From Schizochytrium sp. CCTCC M209059 (Eukaryota; Sar; Bigyra; Thraustochytrida; Thraustochytriidae), in NCBI GenBank assembly GCA_000818945.1, contig KN805390.1:471507-535506 (forward strand): 64,000 nucleotides of DNA, written 5' to 3'. The notes beneath the pieces are model-generated. The model saw only the letters and a program-made list of their open reading frames with translations, had not been told where the DNA came from and ran no database searches. The position numbers and the translations under genes are program-made. Shown here one piece after another: positions 52,701-62,400 of the stretch (within the stretch, counting starts at the first letter, position 1; every line of letters begins with the position of its first letter).

Positions 52701-55700
52701 GCTCGAGCAAGAGCTCAAGACCGCCAAGCAAGAGTGCAGCGAGTATGAAGTGAACGCCAAGTCTCTACAGAATGAGGTTGACAAGCTCAGCGCGCTCGAG
52801 GAGCAGCGATCCGTGCAAATTCTTGTTCTGGAACAGCGTCTCGCAGACTCGCAAGAGCGGTCCTCTGAGCACGCTTCGCGAACCAAGGAAATGCAAGAAG
52901 AAGTGAACGAGCTCAATGCGCACAAAAAGGCAAGCGCGAAGCAGCTGAAAAAGCTTCGCAAAGAGCTCGAGACCTTCAAGACCAAAGACGGTGAGCAGAG
53001 CGACTCCTTCAAAAACCTTCAGGAAGAGGTCCACAAGCTGCGCTCTGCTGACGACACGAACGTTAAGCGCATCAAAGAGCTTGAGACATTGTTGTCGCAG
53101 GAGCGACAACTTTCTGAGGACCACCACGACAGGCAGAAAGAGCTCAAGGCCCAGCTCGCTGCGCTTCAAGAGAGTCGATCAAGTCAGGTCGCAGAGCTGC
53201 AGAAGCGCCTGGATGCCACCGAACAAGAGTACCGCGCACACGCGATTAGCGTCTCTTCGCTCAGGTCCGAGGTGCAGGAACTGCGGGAGCGCGAGGGAGA
53301 CAATGCTGCGCAGGTGAACGAGCTCGAGGCTTCCCTTGCGCACGAGCGTGAGCAGACACGAGAGTTCAAGGCCAAGGAGGAACGTCTCCAGGCGCAGCTC
53401 AAGGACCTCGAGGCCCAACAAGCTGACTCGGCTTCGGACCTCAAGGATCAGCTTCAGGCTGTGCAGCGGGAGCATCAGGCCTATGCCGAAAACGTGCAAT
53501 GCCTTCAGGCCCAAATCCAGGAGCTCCGTCTCCGCGATGACGAGAACTTTTCCCAGATTCGTAGCCTCGAGGAATCCCTCGCCGGCGAGCGTGAGCTCTC
53601 GGAGGACTACAAAAGCAAGGCCATGAGGCTTGCGTCGCAGCTCTCTTCGCTCGAGGAGAAGCAGGCGTCCGACCTCGAAGCATTTCAGGATGAGCTGAGG
53701 GCCGTCAAGAAGCAGCACCAAGAAAAGGAAAGAACCACCAAGTCGCTCGAAGCGCAAGCGGAAGATTTGCGCGCTCGCGACGAGGAGAATGCCTCGCGCA
53801 TTGAGCACCTCGAAAAGACCCTGGCGCACGAGCAGACCGTCTCGCGCGGGTACAAGGACAAGATGCTTGATCTGCAGACACAGCTGGCCGTGCTCGAGGA
53901 GAAGCACGCGGATGTGGTGTCTAAGTTCGAGCGCGATATGCAGGCTGCCAAGGCTCAAAACCAGGAACAAGAGGTCTATATCAAGACGTTGCGCAGCGAG
54001 GTCGAGCAGCTGCGCTCTCGGTCCGCAGACGATGCATCGCATGCGCATCAGGCGGAACGCGCATTGGCCGATCAGGAACTGCGCCTTTCGAACAAACTCA
54101 TTGCGCTTGAGCGCGAGAATGCTGAGCTGCAAGATAACCTCGACGAGTTCATGGAAAAGCATCGCGAGCAAGATGAAAGCACGCTCGAGCTGCAAGCCAA
54201 GATCGACGAGCTCAGCCAAGCAGACGAGCAATCATGTGCGCAAATGCAAGACCTTCAGCAATCACTGAACAGCGCGCACAAGCTCAACCGCGAGTACGCC
54301 GAAAAGCTCAAGGCGGTGACGGACCAGCTCACTTCCCAAAACGAGCAGCAAAATGCCGAGATCATGAGTCTGCAGCAGGAGCTCCAGGCTGTTGAGGGCG
54401 ACTACCGTCTCCAGGTGCAGCGCACCAAAGGGCTTGAGGCCCAGGTGCTCGCGCTCTCATCCTCGAGCGCTCAAAACACTGTGCAATTTGAGAGCCTGCA
54501 GCGCATGCTCGACGAGAGCCAACGCATGTGCAACGAGCACGAGCGCCGCGAAATGGACTTCAAGGAGGAAGTTCGGCGACTTGGCGCGCTCGAGGCAGAG
54601 AAGTCGGCCCGTGTCCAGGCGTTGCAACAAGAGCTTGCTCGCGTTCAGGACGAGTTGACCGCCGCGCAGTCCAACTCTTTCGGCTCGAGCCAATTTACTC
54701 CCGCTGAGTTGGCAGCGCGCGGAACGACGGAAGCCGCCGAGCTCGCGAAGGTTCTCCAAAAGTCCCAGGATGCCGCGATGCGGCATGAGCGGACCGTGTC
54801 CGCGCTGCAACACGAGCTTACCGAATTACGAGCTGCCAACGCGAAGTTGGAGTCCGAGGTCAATGCACTCTTGCTTGATAAGGACACCACGGGCCAAGGC
54901 AATGCGCTAACTGTGCAATCGTACATCGATGCACTCGCGCTCGCTGATGCAGAAAAGGCGTCTGCTCATGAGCGAATTGCAGAGCTGAAATGTGACTTGG
55001 AGAGCGCAGTTGCCAACTGCGCAAGTTTGCGCGCCGCCCGTGACGCTGCCACGAAGCAACGTATGACCTCTGTGCACGAGCTTCAAGAGCACCAGCAGGT
55101 AAAGCTTGATGAAATTACGCAAGACCTGCAAGAACAAGTGAAAAGGCTTCAAGGCGAAAAGGCGGTCTTGGAAGCTCAGGTGTGGGAGCGCAATGAGCAG
55201 CTCAAGTCCAAGGCACGCTCTGTGCAGACTTCGCTACTCCACGAGGTCAAGGCCCTGGACAAACCTTGCACGGATCTGCTCAGTTCTGTGAACAAATTTA
55301 TTGCCAGCGTCAAGACCAAAGAGAATACAATTGCAGACATTCGTAAGCAATGTAGTCGCAAGGACGCCCTCGACGATGCACAGCGTGAGCGATACGAGCA
55401 TATTGTTGCAGGTCTCAAGAACAGTCTGGACATGCAGCACAATATTTGCGACAATGCTACTGCAGATGTGCATGCCTTCAAGGCTCGCGCTGAGACCATT
55501 GGGAATGCCATTCGCGAGCGAATGCTGGCCATTCGGGACAGCCATTTCGCGAACATTTCGGACGCTGCGCGCCGGGTGGAGCGTGCCACGCGAGATCTTT
55601 CGGATGCCGAACACCACCGGGCGGCGCGCGGTCGTCAGGGCAAGGAAGACGACGCTAGTTTTCAGGAAGTCTCCCAGCATAAGGCGGAGAAACTTGCGGC

Positions 55701-56619
55701 CGAAGATGTGCTGGCGCGAAGCAACAGCGCCCTCGACGCGGCGCTCGACCACGCCTCCCTCGAGTTCCGGAAACGTATCCAGGAGCTACGTCATGAGGAG
55801 GAGGCCGCGCGTCGCGATCTGCACGAAAAGTTGCAAAGTGCAAACCGGTGCCAATCAGAGCTGATCCAGTCTTTGTCTACTTTTGACGTCAAGGACGTTG
55901 CGTTATCGCCGTCAAGCAGAAACAAGACTAATGGCGGGGAAGACAACTTGCGTGCCGAGAATGAGCGTCTCCGTCAGCTCGTCGAGATTCAAGAAGCCAA
56001 GATTGAGCGTCGAAATCGTCGTCTCCAATCCTTCGAGGAGCGCGTTCTCAAGAATCACGAAGAGCAACACTACATGCAGGAAGCTCAGCAGCAAAAGCAG
56101 CAACAAAAGCAGCAACAAAAGCAGCAAGAGCAGAAGCAAAGGATGGAGCAAGAGGAAAAGGTTGCAAAAGAGCAACCCGATTCATCGAAGCAGTCAAAGT
56201 CATCCAAACCTGTAAAGCAGCAACAGAAGCAGGCAAGGCCGCAGCAAAGCGCCGGCAAACCTCCTTCAGCGCCTACGTCATTGTCAATCTTTGGGCTGCA
56301 AAGGCAAGCGGGCCAATCTGCGAAGAATCTTCGTCGCCCTTCCGATACATCATCGGTCGGGAGTGGCGGCTCGGGCCTTGCCGAAGAGGAGACAAAGAGT
56401 GCGGGGTCGCCGCGTGCACGCAAGAAGGGTAAGGAACGTCAACTCGGATCTCGGGTTTCGCGACTCATCAGTCGTGCTACATCACCTAGGGGTGGCAGCG
56501 GCGGCGTCGGAATGCAGGGCGGGGCCGGAGCGAGCGCTGCCTCGGCGGGCGGTTCATCCACTGGAGCGATGCGCTTCGGCCTGTTCCAAAACTCATACGA
56601 TCTTCATTCGCGTAAATAA
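49768..56619 (+). CDS. Kinesin B: giant N-terminal kinesin with long coiled coil
   Basis: A 2283-residue motor protein. The motor domain (about 43-390) carries P-loop GQTGSGKT (129-136), switch I SSRSHS, switch II DLAGSEKV, YRDSKLTRILQESLGGNSKT and the neck start RFGSRAKLVRNEV. These are most like kinesin-1 heavy chain, but the rest is not. About 1600 residues of coiled coil follow, with a repeating E-L-x-x-L-x-x-x-E pattern and recurrent blocks such as LRSxDD and EELxxRDEENxxxIxxLE. A Gln/Lys-rich tract (about 2105-2160) and a basic Ser/Gly-rich tail come last. The kinesin-1 autoinhibitory IAK tail is not visible. It is one uninterrupted exon. Convergent to the acidic hypothetical gene with 56 bp between stops. 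Cargo and role unknown. Confidence 0.93.
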   Translation: MATAAEMMEDEEEKLVTDEEASAFGRGASSSDVASMSDFDEGKVVVVCRFRPQNRREMRKGGKLAIKTNRHDPELVRVVDPEDTDNTYEFRFDHVFPSSTNQDEIYHRVGTPLVKAVLEGFNGTVFAYGQTGSGKTFTMEGPSVSDETRCGMIPRMTLALFEGMKNAPEHIKYNISISMLEIYMERVNDLLDPSKLNLAIREDSARGIWVEGCRTETLKTPDAILDVIKRGQQNRSTASTKMNSDSSRSHSLVIVNVEQNNLSTNTQLQGKMTLVDLAGSEKVRKSGSTGARLEEAKTINKSLSTLGNVINALTDDSVTYTPYRDSKLTRILQESLGGNSKTALIMCASPSSIHFNETLSTLRFGSRAKLVRNEVRPNQLYSPSELRSLLTKAQRELAQLRTQVPAAMKNPSHETTRENILKLVTNADQRRLQAEITELENALLKARSETTKHNVRNSELAAQLKSARAEIEQQELDFKASLAKEAAIQAQLRCHEDELRKELASRDDEIKTLRQELAHAGDTQDDTEARVKLQVHKLKEKELELRRERERVDSCHRELEKLNLELVRLVEARSEAAKAHKAETDSLRRASEQASNDHALSFKLISSHFEESREELKNVKERLADREAELASKTAQIAALQDALAESKGRENRQLASAGKASERAGAQIVKLQEDLLRATSAQKLLRKTLDQVKTETERHRIELEGEIADLQKTRRELDEETQASRAMFKHNLVDGASRVSLLLQELESAQNALVSSASASAATEAKLKTAISSLEKELAQTKSEADASRQELAEHKSKSTSEIENLSRQVQDHSEKAAQLQETLQAVQRDHKESKKNSKQLKTEVERLRSLEKERTEQIDNLEVALKNARKLCLEHAQKEANLKSKYEREAAKGTEGVSALKEELNTAQQKVEAFRKSVKTLEAEVDHLRGIERKSTARIKELEAALKEALASSETHETKLQVVNKELRILQRLRPVLEQELKTAKQECSEYEVNAKSLQNEVDKLSALEEQRSVQILVLEQRLADSQERSSEHASRTKEMQEEVNELNAHKKASAKQLKKLRKELETFKTKDGEQSDSFKNLQEEVHKLRSADDTNVKRIKELETLLSQERQLSEDHHDRQKELKAQLAALQESRSSQVAELQKRLDATEQEYRAHAISVSSLRSEVQELREREGDNAAQVNELEASLAHEREQTREFKAKEERLQAQLKDLEAQQADSASDLKDQLQAVQREHQAYAENVQCLQAQIQELRLRDDENFSQIRSLEESLAGERELSEDYKSKAMRLASQLSSLEEKQASDLEAFQDELRAVKKQHQEKERTTKSLEAQAEDLRARDEENASRIEHLEKTLAHEQTVSRGYKDKMLDLQTQLAVLEEKHADVVSKFERDMQAAKAQNQEQEVYIKTLRSEVEQLRSRSADDASHAHQAERALADQELRLSNKLIALERENAELQDNLDEFMEKHREQDESTLELQAKIDELSQADEQSCAQMQDLQQSLNSAHKLNREYAEKLKAVTDQLTSQNEQQNAEIMSLQQELQAVEGDYRLQVQRTKGLEAQVLALSSSSAQNTVQFESLQRMLDESQRMCNEHERREMDFKEEVRRLGALEAEKSARVQALQQELARVQDELTAAQSNSFGSSQFTPAELAARGTTEAAELAKVLQKSQDAAMRHERTVSALQHELTELRAANAKLESEVNALLLDKDTTGQGNALTVQSYIDALALADAEKASAHERIAELKCDLESAVANCASLRAARDAATKQRMTSVHELQEHQQVKLDEITQDLQEQVKRLQGEKAVLEAQVWERNEQLKSKARSVQTSLLHEVKALDKPCTDLLSSVNKFIASVKTKENTIADIRKQCSRKDALDDAQRERYEHIVAGLKNSLDMQHNICDNATADVHAFKARAETIGNAIRERMLAIRDSHFANISDAARRVERATRDLSDAEHHRAARGRQGKEDDASFQEVSQHKAEKLAAEDVLARSNSALDAALDHASLEFRKRIQELRHEEEAARRDLHEKLQSANRCQSELIQSLSTFDVKDVALSPSSRNKTNGGEDNLRAENERLRQLVEIQEAKIERRNRRLQSFEERVLKNHEEQHYMQEAQQQKQQQKQQQKQQEQKQRMEQEEKVAKEQPDSSKQSKSSKPVKQQQKQARPQQSAGKPPSAPTSLSIFGLQRQAGQSAKNLRRPSDTSSVGSGGSGLAEEETKSAGSPRARKKGKERQLGSRVSRLISRATSPRGGSGGVGMQGGAGASAASAGGSSTGAMRFGLFQNSYDLHSRK

Positions 56620-56675
56620 AATCTAATTCTACCTCGTTGTGATAAGATCAAGCGCATGGCTCAGGAGGGGGTTCG

Positions 56676-57431
56676 CTATCGCAGATTACTTGGGAGGTAA
56701 CCTCCTTCTGCTCCATCATTGTCATCACTGTCGTCTCCGACACTTCCATCGCTCTCACTCTCTTCGGCAATGCAATAGTTGTCGACCAATAGCGAAGACG
56801 ATGACGGCGCCTGCGTTGTCGTCATACGACCTCCCAAGGTTTCATCACTGGCATCAATGCATTCAATGCCAAGATCATCGGTCCAGCCTGATGAAGCATA
56901 GTGATTTGCCGAAATAGGTGCGTTTTCCTGCGCGTCCTCCTCCACATAAAGGCTTTGAGCACCTTTTCCAACTGTGAACGCACAATCGACACCTGGTTTT
57001 GCCTGACGATCATCAAGATTGTCTTCGTCATCTTCAGTATCATCGTGAACGTCGATGAGCCCGGGCAGCCATGGAGCGGGTTGCGCGTTACGAAGACGCT
57101 CTAACAGCTCGTGTGGCGAGGGTCCCTGTTGTTGAAATCGAACCTTTTCACGAAGCGCGTCGAGCTCGCGCTTCTCTTTGTGGTCGATGAGAAGGGTCGC
57201 CTCCATTGACGCAGGAATGACTGCAAAAGACGCAATCTGGCTCTTGACAAGCTTCTCCCTTTGCTCCTCGTGCGTTTGTGCATCGTCGTGGACGTTGCTC
57301 TGGGCGCCTTGGCGTGCTTCGCGGGCGGCTTTGACGCGTGCGCGGCACGTTGCGAGCGCGGCTGCCATCTTCTCGCGCCTCGGGCCCGGCGGTTGGCTTT
57401 CCCGACGCGACATCGCGCCCCTCATCAGCAT
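56676..57431 (-). CDS. Hypothetical acidic protein
   Basis: A 251-residue predicted protein I do not recognise. The N-terminal third is basic and helical (MAAALATCRARVKAAREARQ). The middle has a charged helix (HKEKRELDALREKVRFQQQG) leading into SPHELLERLRNAQPAPWLPG. The C-terminal half is strongly acidic (Asp/Glu/Ser clusters) and probably disordered. Codon composition resembles its neighbours. Start is the ATG at 57431, although the ATG at about 57368 (MAAAL) is an alternative. No signal peptide or membrane span is seen. Existence as a gene is supported by frame length and tight convergence with kinesin B only. Confidence 0.6.
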   Translation of the reverse strand: MLMRGAMSRRESQPPGPRREKMAAALATCRARVKAAREARQGAQSNVHDDAQTHEEQREKLVKSQIASFAVIPASMEATLLIDHKEKRELDALREKVRFQQQGPSPHELLERLRNAQPAPWLPGLIDVHDDTEDDEDNLDDRQAKPGVDCAFTVGKGAQSLYVEEDAQENAPISANHYASSGWTDDLGIECIDASDETLGGRMTTTQAPSSSSLLVDNYCIAEESESDGSVGDDSDDNDGAEGGYLPSNLR

Positions 57432-58567
57432 AGTCGTCGGCGTCGCTGTTGTTCTCGTTGAACGTGGTGGTGTGTTTCTGGTCCCAGACTAACTTGGTGC
57501 ACAACTGGGACTCACTCTGCTCTGTGCGGCGGCGCTGATGCTATGTTACCGGTTACCGGCAACTTGGAGCCCAACTCGAAGTCGCTGCGTCCGAGTCAGG
57601 CACTTGCGTCAGCACAGCTCGGGCAGCAGCTTGGGTAGCCTGGCGATGCAGAGCTAGAAAGGTAGGTCTCGAGTTGAGCGCGATGGTAGCATAGTTTTGT
57701 TTGTTTGGGCTTGCGCATGTACTTTGGCGCCCTGCTGTTCTTCGGGCTCCCGAGGCGCCTGGGCCGGCGGACATGGTGCTAACGGATTTGTGTAGCATGG
57801 TGGTAAGCGCAGGAAAAGCAAAAGAACCGGAGAAAGAAACTAACGAACGCTACATCATGCCCTCATACCATGGGTATACTTGCTCTTGCTGGGGAGCTCC
57901 AGCAAGCAGCAAGCGAATACGAGGTTACGACTAGGTCGGCCACGCACTGCCAGGGACTGGTCTAGCTGCCATCTATTCCATAGAGGGGAAAAGCCGTCGA
58001 ATTCATTGATGGCCACTAGGTCTATCTGAACGGAAGCGCTGAGACTCTTGAACTTTTAAACGGATCTGGTTGCTTAATTAATGCGGCAGGCTCATCACAG
58101 TCAAAAAGCTGGCACTCTTTTGCAAAAGACGACTAAAGCTGACCTGGCCTGGGGGCTGCGTTCTTAACCCGACCCGGCCCTTTGCTACGCGGACAAGAAG
58201 TGCCACTTGACTTACCGCAGCGGGAGCATTTGTCCGTTTATTGCCAAGTTTGGAGTTGGACTTCGAGCCGCTGTGACACGCGCACTAGCATGGTTATCGA
58301 GGCATTGATTGCACAGTGCTATTTGCTGAGTAAAGAAGGGGGAGCTGATGTGAGTAGAAAGGAAAGGTCGGTTCGCCATCGTGGAAGTGGCGTGTACGAG
58401 ATCTCGCATGAACAGGTGTGTGTGAAACCATACTGCCGACAGCAGCAGCGATAATTCATCCAAAACGGCCCGACACCCGCGTCTGGCGCGCGCGGACGGC
58501 GGCGCCAGACTGCGAGACGTCGGGAGCAGGCACAGGCCTGCTTCGGTAGAGAGAAAGCCCCAAGAAG
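57432..58567. other. Divergent intergenic region
   Basis: About 1.1 kb between the acidic hypothetical gene and the 7-TM gene. No long frame or clear repeat array; composition is close to 50% GC. Nothing recognisable. Confidence 0.55.
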
Positions 58568-59725
58568 ATGTGTCAGCAGATGATCGATCATTGGGCGGAG
58601 GGGAAACACTTGCTCACGAACGCAACCTCGGTGACGACTGCCGAGTGCGACTACGTGGTAAGGTACTATGCGGCAAGTGGAATCCTTCGGATTTTGTTTC
58701 TGATGATCATCATCGTGCCCCAGTGGAGAAGGCTTACGAGCCTGACTCGATATTTTTGGAGGGAAGACGTTTTCATGCTAGCGACGCCAAACCGAGTGAT
58801 CTTTTGGCGAACAATAGCGATCCTCTGCATTCATGGCGCGATGGCACAGATTGCAATGAACGATATTGGCGCGATCTTGATGCAAGTTACATACATTGTG
58901 AAATTAAGCATTGCAAGTCAATCCGACGACCCGGAAGCATGCGCTCGAACTATCATTGACAGTCTCGGAGGTACAATCTCAGATCTTTCTGAATGGGGAA
59001 CGTTCATGTACAATCTCGTGGTTTTGCTCATGGTGATAAATAGCGTAGGAGCCGTGTACTTTTTATGGATCGAACTTATCCAGCTCGTCAGCTTTGTCTC
59101 GCTGCATCGAACGGTATTGTTCATGCGTGTGTGCTTTGGACTGCACCTGTTTGGGGCGTTTGTGTTTGTGCTTTTAGTAGGCCCGGTAGGAAAGGTCGCT
59201 CTCGAGATCCCAAAGAAGGTCTTTCAGCTTTTGATGGTCATTATTATCGGTATCTTTGGCTACAAGTATAGCGCCATGGTCCGTTTAAGCGTACATTCAA
59301 TCAACGAGGGTTCCAAGGCTACCTCTGTTGCAAAGCTTCGGACGCTTGTGCGAGGTATCGCAAAGTTTGTTGTATGGTACCTTGCGCTTCAAGCGCTACA
59401 ATTTTTGTTTGACGAGATTTTGACCGACCATGCGGCTTGCCCAGCCGACGAGTCTGTCACTCTTTTGAAGTTGCTGATGCTGACGCGGATCACCAGCGAC
59501 ATCACCTATTACTTTGATCGTTCCAAGGAAAAGGATTGGTTTAACGGGAGATCGTCCACGGCGAGCGCGTTTCGCAGGGTGACTGTTGTCCCCGTTTCTG
59601 CGATGGCACAACGAATATCTTCGGCGCCATTCCATCCGCCCAGTTTAGCAAGAGGAGCTTCACTGTCGAGGCTTGTCCCGTCTATGCCACGTGGAGAGTC
59701 GGCTTCGAAGGTCGGCGCTTGGTGA
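58568..59725 (+). CDS. Orphan multi-span (about 7 TM) membrane protein
   Basis: A 385-residue protein with about seven hydrophobic segments: near 33-51, 78-98, 145-168, 183-207, 217-236, 263-283 and 298-314. A short hydrophilic N-terminus carries an N-glycosylation sequon (NATS) and a Cys, and a Ser/Arg-rich tail of about 65 residues follows the last span. The layout (extracellular N-terminus, seven spans, basic cytosolic tail) is GPCR-like. I see no DRY, NPxxY or other class motif, so receptor function is only a possibility. The SVHSINEGSKATSVAKLRTL loop is the most polar internal stretch. It could equally be a transporter-like orphan. One exon. Convergent with TatD. Confidence 0.72.
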   Translation: MCQQMIDHWAEGKHLLTNATSVTTAECDYVVRYYAASGILRILFLMIIIVPQWRRLTSLTRYFWREDVFMLATPNRVIFWRTIAILCIHGAMAQIAMNDIGAILMQVTYIVKLSIASQSDDPEACARTIIDSLGGTISDLSEWGTFMYNLVVLLMVINSVGAVYFLWIELIQLVSFVSLHRTVLFMRVCFGLHLFGAFVFVLLVGPVGKVALEIPKKVFQLLMVIIIGIFGYKYSAMVRLSVHSINEGSKATSVAKLRTLVRGIAKFVVWYLALQALQFLFDEILTDHAACPADESVTLLKLLMLTRITSDITYYFDRSKEKDWFNGRSSTASAFRRVTVVPVSAMAQRISSAPFHPPSLARGASLSRLVPSMPRGESASKVGAW

Positions 59726-60240
59726 GCGCAACCTCCTTGTCCCATTTTTGGTTCCGGGATTCCTCGACATGAATGTTGAACGCATGGTGTGTGAGAGAGC
59801 AAAATTCAAGGCAGCATTTCGGAAGAAATCTCGTTCCGTGCGTCCCAAACAACCGTAAAGTGGAATAGGTAGAACTCGCGTTCGTACAGCTTGTGCTGTT
59901 GATAAAGTTTGTATCTTAGAGCTATGGCCGATCAGTCACCAGAGCTCGACAAAAGACACTGTTCGCGCCATTGACGGCGAGTCTGAGGCTTTTCTGAAAA
60001 CACGCCTCAGAGTACTTTAGGCTTCAAAGCGACATAGTGTATGATTGTTTGTATATTGTTTTATGATTTATTTTAGCCGGAGCAATTTGATTACAACGGA
60101 ACGAGGCGAACTCGTATTGCTTGTTGCATGGGTTCGGCAAGTGTAACACGTTTGAAAAGCAAAGACTTCTGTCTCACTTTTGTTGTCTTTTCGATTTTAT
60201 TCCTTTATTCTAAACAGCACAGGCACCAAGAAAGGGACGC
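59726..60240. other. Convergent 3' region between the 7-TM and TatD genes
   Basis: About 515 bp, AT-rich near 60030-60210, with no frame of note. It presumably holds both 3' UTRs. Confidence 0.6.
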
Positions 60241-61314
60241 TTACTGAAAAACTGAACTTGCAAGATAGTTCTGACGAAGATGGTGCATGTCGACCTGAAG
60301 CGCATCGCAAAGTATCCAGGCAGCAAGAGCAAGACTTGCTGCTCTCACCGTCGGATCACCACGCGCAGAAAGATCGGACTCGAGAACAAGACGGGGACCG
60401 GCAGCTTGGACATGAGCACAAAATTTCGACCAAGCCTTGGGTGCGTGGACGCGCCACGGCTGACGAGAACGTGGTCTCGAAGAGTCCTCGTCGACAGCAC
60501 CGCCCGTAAAGATCCATTCTGGTGCCTTGTTACAAAGGTCATAAAGCGCACTGAGGCCATCCACGAGGGTCCAGCGTTCTTGAGACGAAGAAGTGTCTGC
60601 AAGCGAGAAGCGGAATAAAGCGCGCGCGTTTACATGGACCGAAACGCCAACAAAGATGCGAGTCTGGAGTTTTGGTACCGACAAAAGTTGTCTTAACGTC
60701 TCTGCACTTCCAGTCCAAGAGTGCAAGAGAATGCGTGGAGGTAACGACGCGTCGCCGAGACGGGCAGCCTCGAGAAGGGTGTCGACCAAGAGGCCAAAAG
60801 ATTTTACACAATGTATCGATACAGCGCGACTGAGGCGTGCAGCCAATGCAAACTGAGATTCGAATACCTTTTGCTGAAGCGCTGCTAAAGATTCCTGGCT
60901 CAAGTGCTGCGAGGCTGTGCCTGGCGGCTTGCAGATGCCATCAAGGCCGACTTCTCCAACGTGCAAGGTTTTGTTGCAGAGTAGCAGCCGCTCGAGGTGG
61001 TCGAGCCATGCATCTTGAAACTCGTACACTCGCCAGGGGTGCACGCCAATTCCACCGTGCACACAGTTGTACATGGAGGCGGCCTCGATAACGGTGTCCC
61101 AATCATCGGGAGCTGTACCATTGAGGACCTCGCTTGACGCGATGTCGCGGGACAGCTGTCGAAAAGGGCCCTTTGCGGCGTTGTCAATGGCCGCCTCGAA
61201 TAGGTGCGTGTGCGCGTCTTCAAGTCCGAGTCGCAGCGCAGTCTGCGAGTGTCCTTCGTGGTTGGTCCCAGGCTTTTCGTTTTCGTTTTCGTGTGCCATG
61301 CCGAGGTCGCCCAT
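60241..61314 (-). CDS. TatD-family metal-dependent hydrolase (DNase)
   Basis: A 357-residue TIM-barrel hydrolase. Metal-binding and family blocks appear in order: DAHTHLFE (HxH), GIGVHPW, GEVGLDG (metal-bridging Glu), SIHCVKSFG, ILLHSWTGS and LVLESDL (final catalytic Asp). TatD enzymes are Mg-dependent 3'-5' exonucleases or deoxyribonucleases involved in DNA repair and apoptotic DNA degradation. The protein is longer than bacterial TatD (about 260) because of insertions around 220-300. The first in-frame ATG is at 61314. The codon two upstream is GTG and a stop follows within 20 codons. It lies 62 bp downstream of the TDP2 stop on the same strand, so the two repair-type genes are head to tail. 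Confidence 0.88.
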   Translation of the reverse strand: MGDLGMAHENENEKPGTNHEGHSQTALRLGLEDAHTHLFEAAIDNAAKGPFRQLSRDIASSEVLNGTAPDDWDTVIEAASMYNCVHGGIGVHPWRVYEFQDAWLDHLERLLLCNKTLHVGEVGLDGICKPPGTASQHLSQESLAALQQKVFESQFALAARLSRAVSIHCVKSFGLLVDTLLEAARLGDASLPPRILLHSWTGSAETLRQLLSVPKLQTRIFVGVSVHVNARALFRFSLADTSSSQERWTLVDGLSALYDLCNKAPEWIFTGGAVDEDSSRPRSRQPWRVHAPKAWSKFCAHVQAAGPRLVLESDLSARGDPTVRAASLALAAWILCDALQVDMHHLRQNYLASSVFQ

Positions 61315-61376
61315 CGTCACAATATCATCTCTCGTCGTCTTTGTGGAGGCGCGCGCGTCGATTCACCGAGACGCCT

Positions 61377-62350
61377 TCACTGCGCACTAGCGTGCCGCGC
61401 GTACCGCGCGCGTGCCAATAGCCCGTAGTGGTCGCTAGGCAGCACGGGGCGCTCGCGCTTTGAGCGCTCGTTCTGATGCGTAATGCCTGGGATCGGGTCG
61501 CGGCCTATTCTCGTCGCTTCGTTCCAACGTAGCCCCAAGGCAGATGAACCATGGGTAGATCGAGGAGCATGACGTTCGGCACGGACGAGAATGCGATCGG
61601 GGCGGAAACAGGTGGAGTTGGCGAGCATGGGATTCCCGGGACCATCGTAGGTGCATGACTCCTCGAAAGAGACGGTGGGATGCATGAGGTTCGACCAGAC
61701 GTCTTTCCATCCGGCGCGCAGAGGAAGGTCACCGTCAAGTATCTTGGTTCGCTTTGAGGGCTGACGCTTGTAGGGCCGGCCGCCTTCGTTCCAGTTAAGA
61801 TCACCCATTAGGACGCCGATCTTATGTGTTTTGGCATCACCCTCGGTGCAAGAGGCGTCGAGGGTATCGAGACACTCTTGAAATTGTGCCCGTCGCGCGG
61901 GTGAATTCATTGCTTCTCCATAAAATGGCGGTATGGCAGATTCGAGATGGGTCGTGCCCACGATCATGAATGGACCGTTGGGAATCTGCACGCCACCGTA
62001 AAGGAGACAGCGACCCATTTGTGAGTTTCTGAACGAACGCTCGCGACACCACACCCAGCGATGACGTGTGGCGAGAACGACAAAGTACGGCTGTTGCGCA
62101 GCACCTTGAATTTTGACGTCGTACTTGAGGGCTCGTAGTGGTCCAGCAAGGAGGTGCAAGATATTGCGCGTGACCTCCTGTAGACCGACAAAGGTCGGTT
62201 TGTGGGCTTTGATGCTTGATACGATGGCCCCGATTCGTTCTTGAAGGGCTACTTCTTCAGCGAACCAAACATTGTAAGTCAAACAACTGATGTCCTCGCA
62301 TTTGCTGCTTGAAGAGACCTCCGCTGCGGTGGTTTCTGCCGGCGCCGAAT

Positions 62351-62400
<50 letters not shown>

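Noticed and set aside
53179..54231. Antisense 350-codon Leu-rich frame in kinesin B
   Set aside because: Mirror of Glu/Lys/Leu coiled-coil codons; no start context or family.
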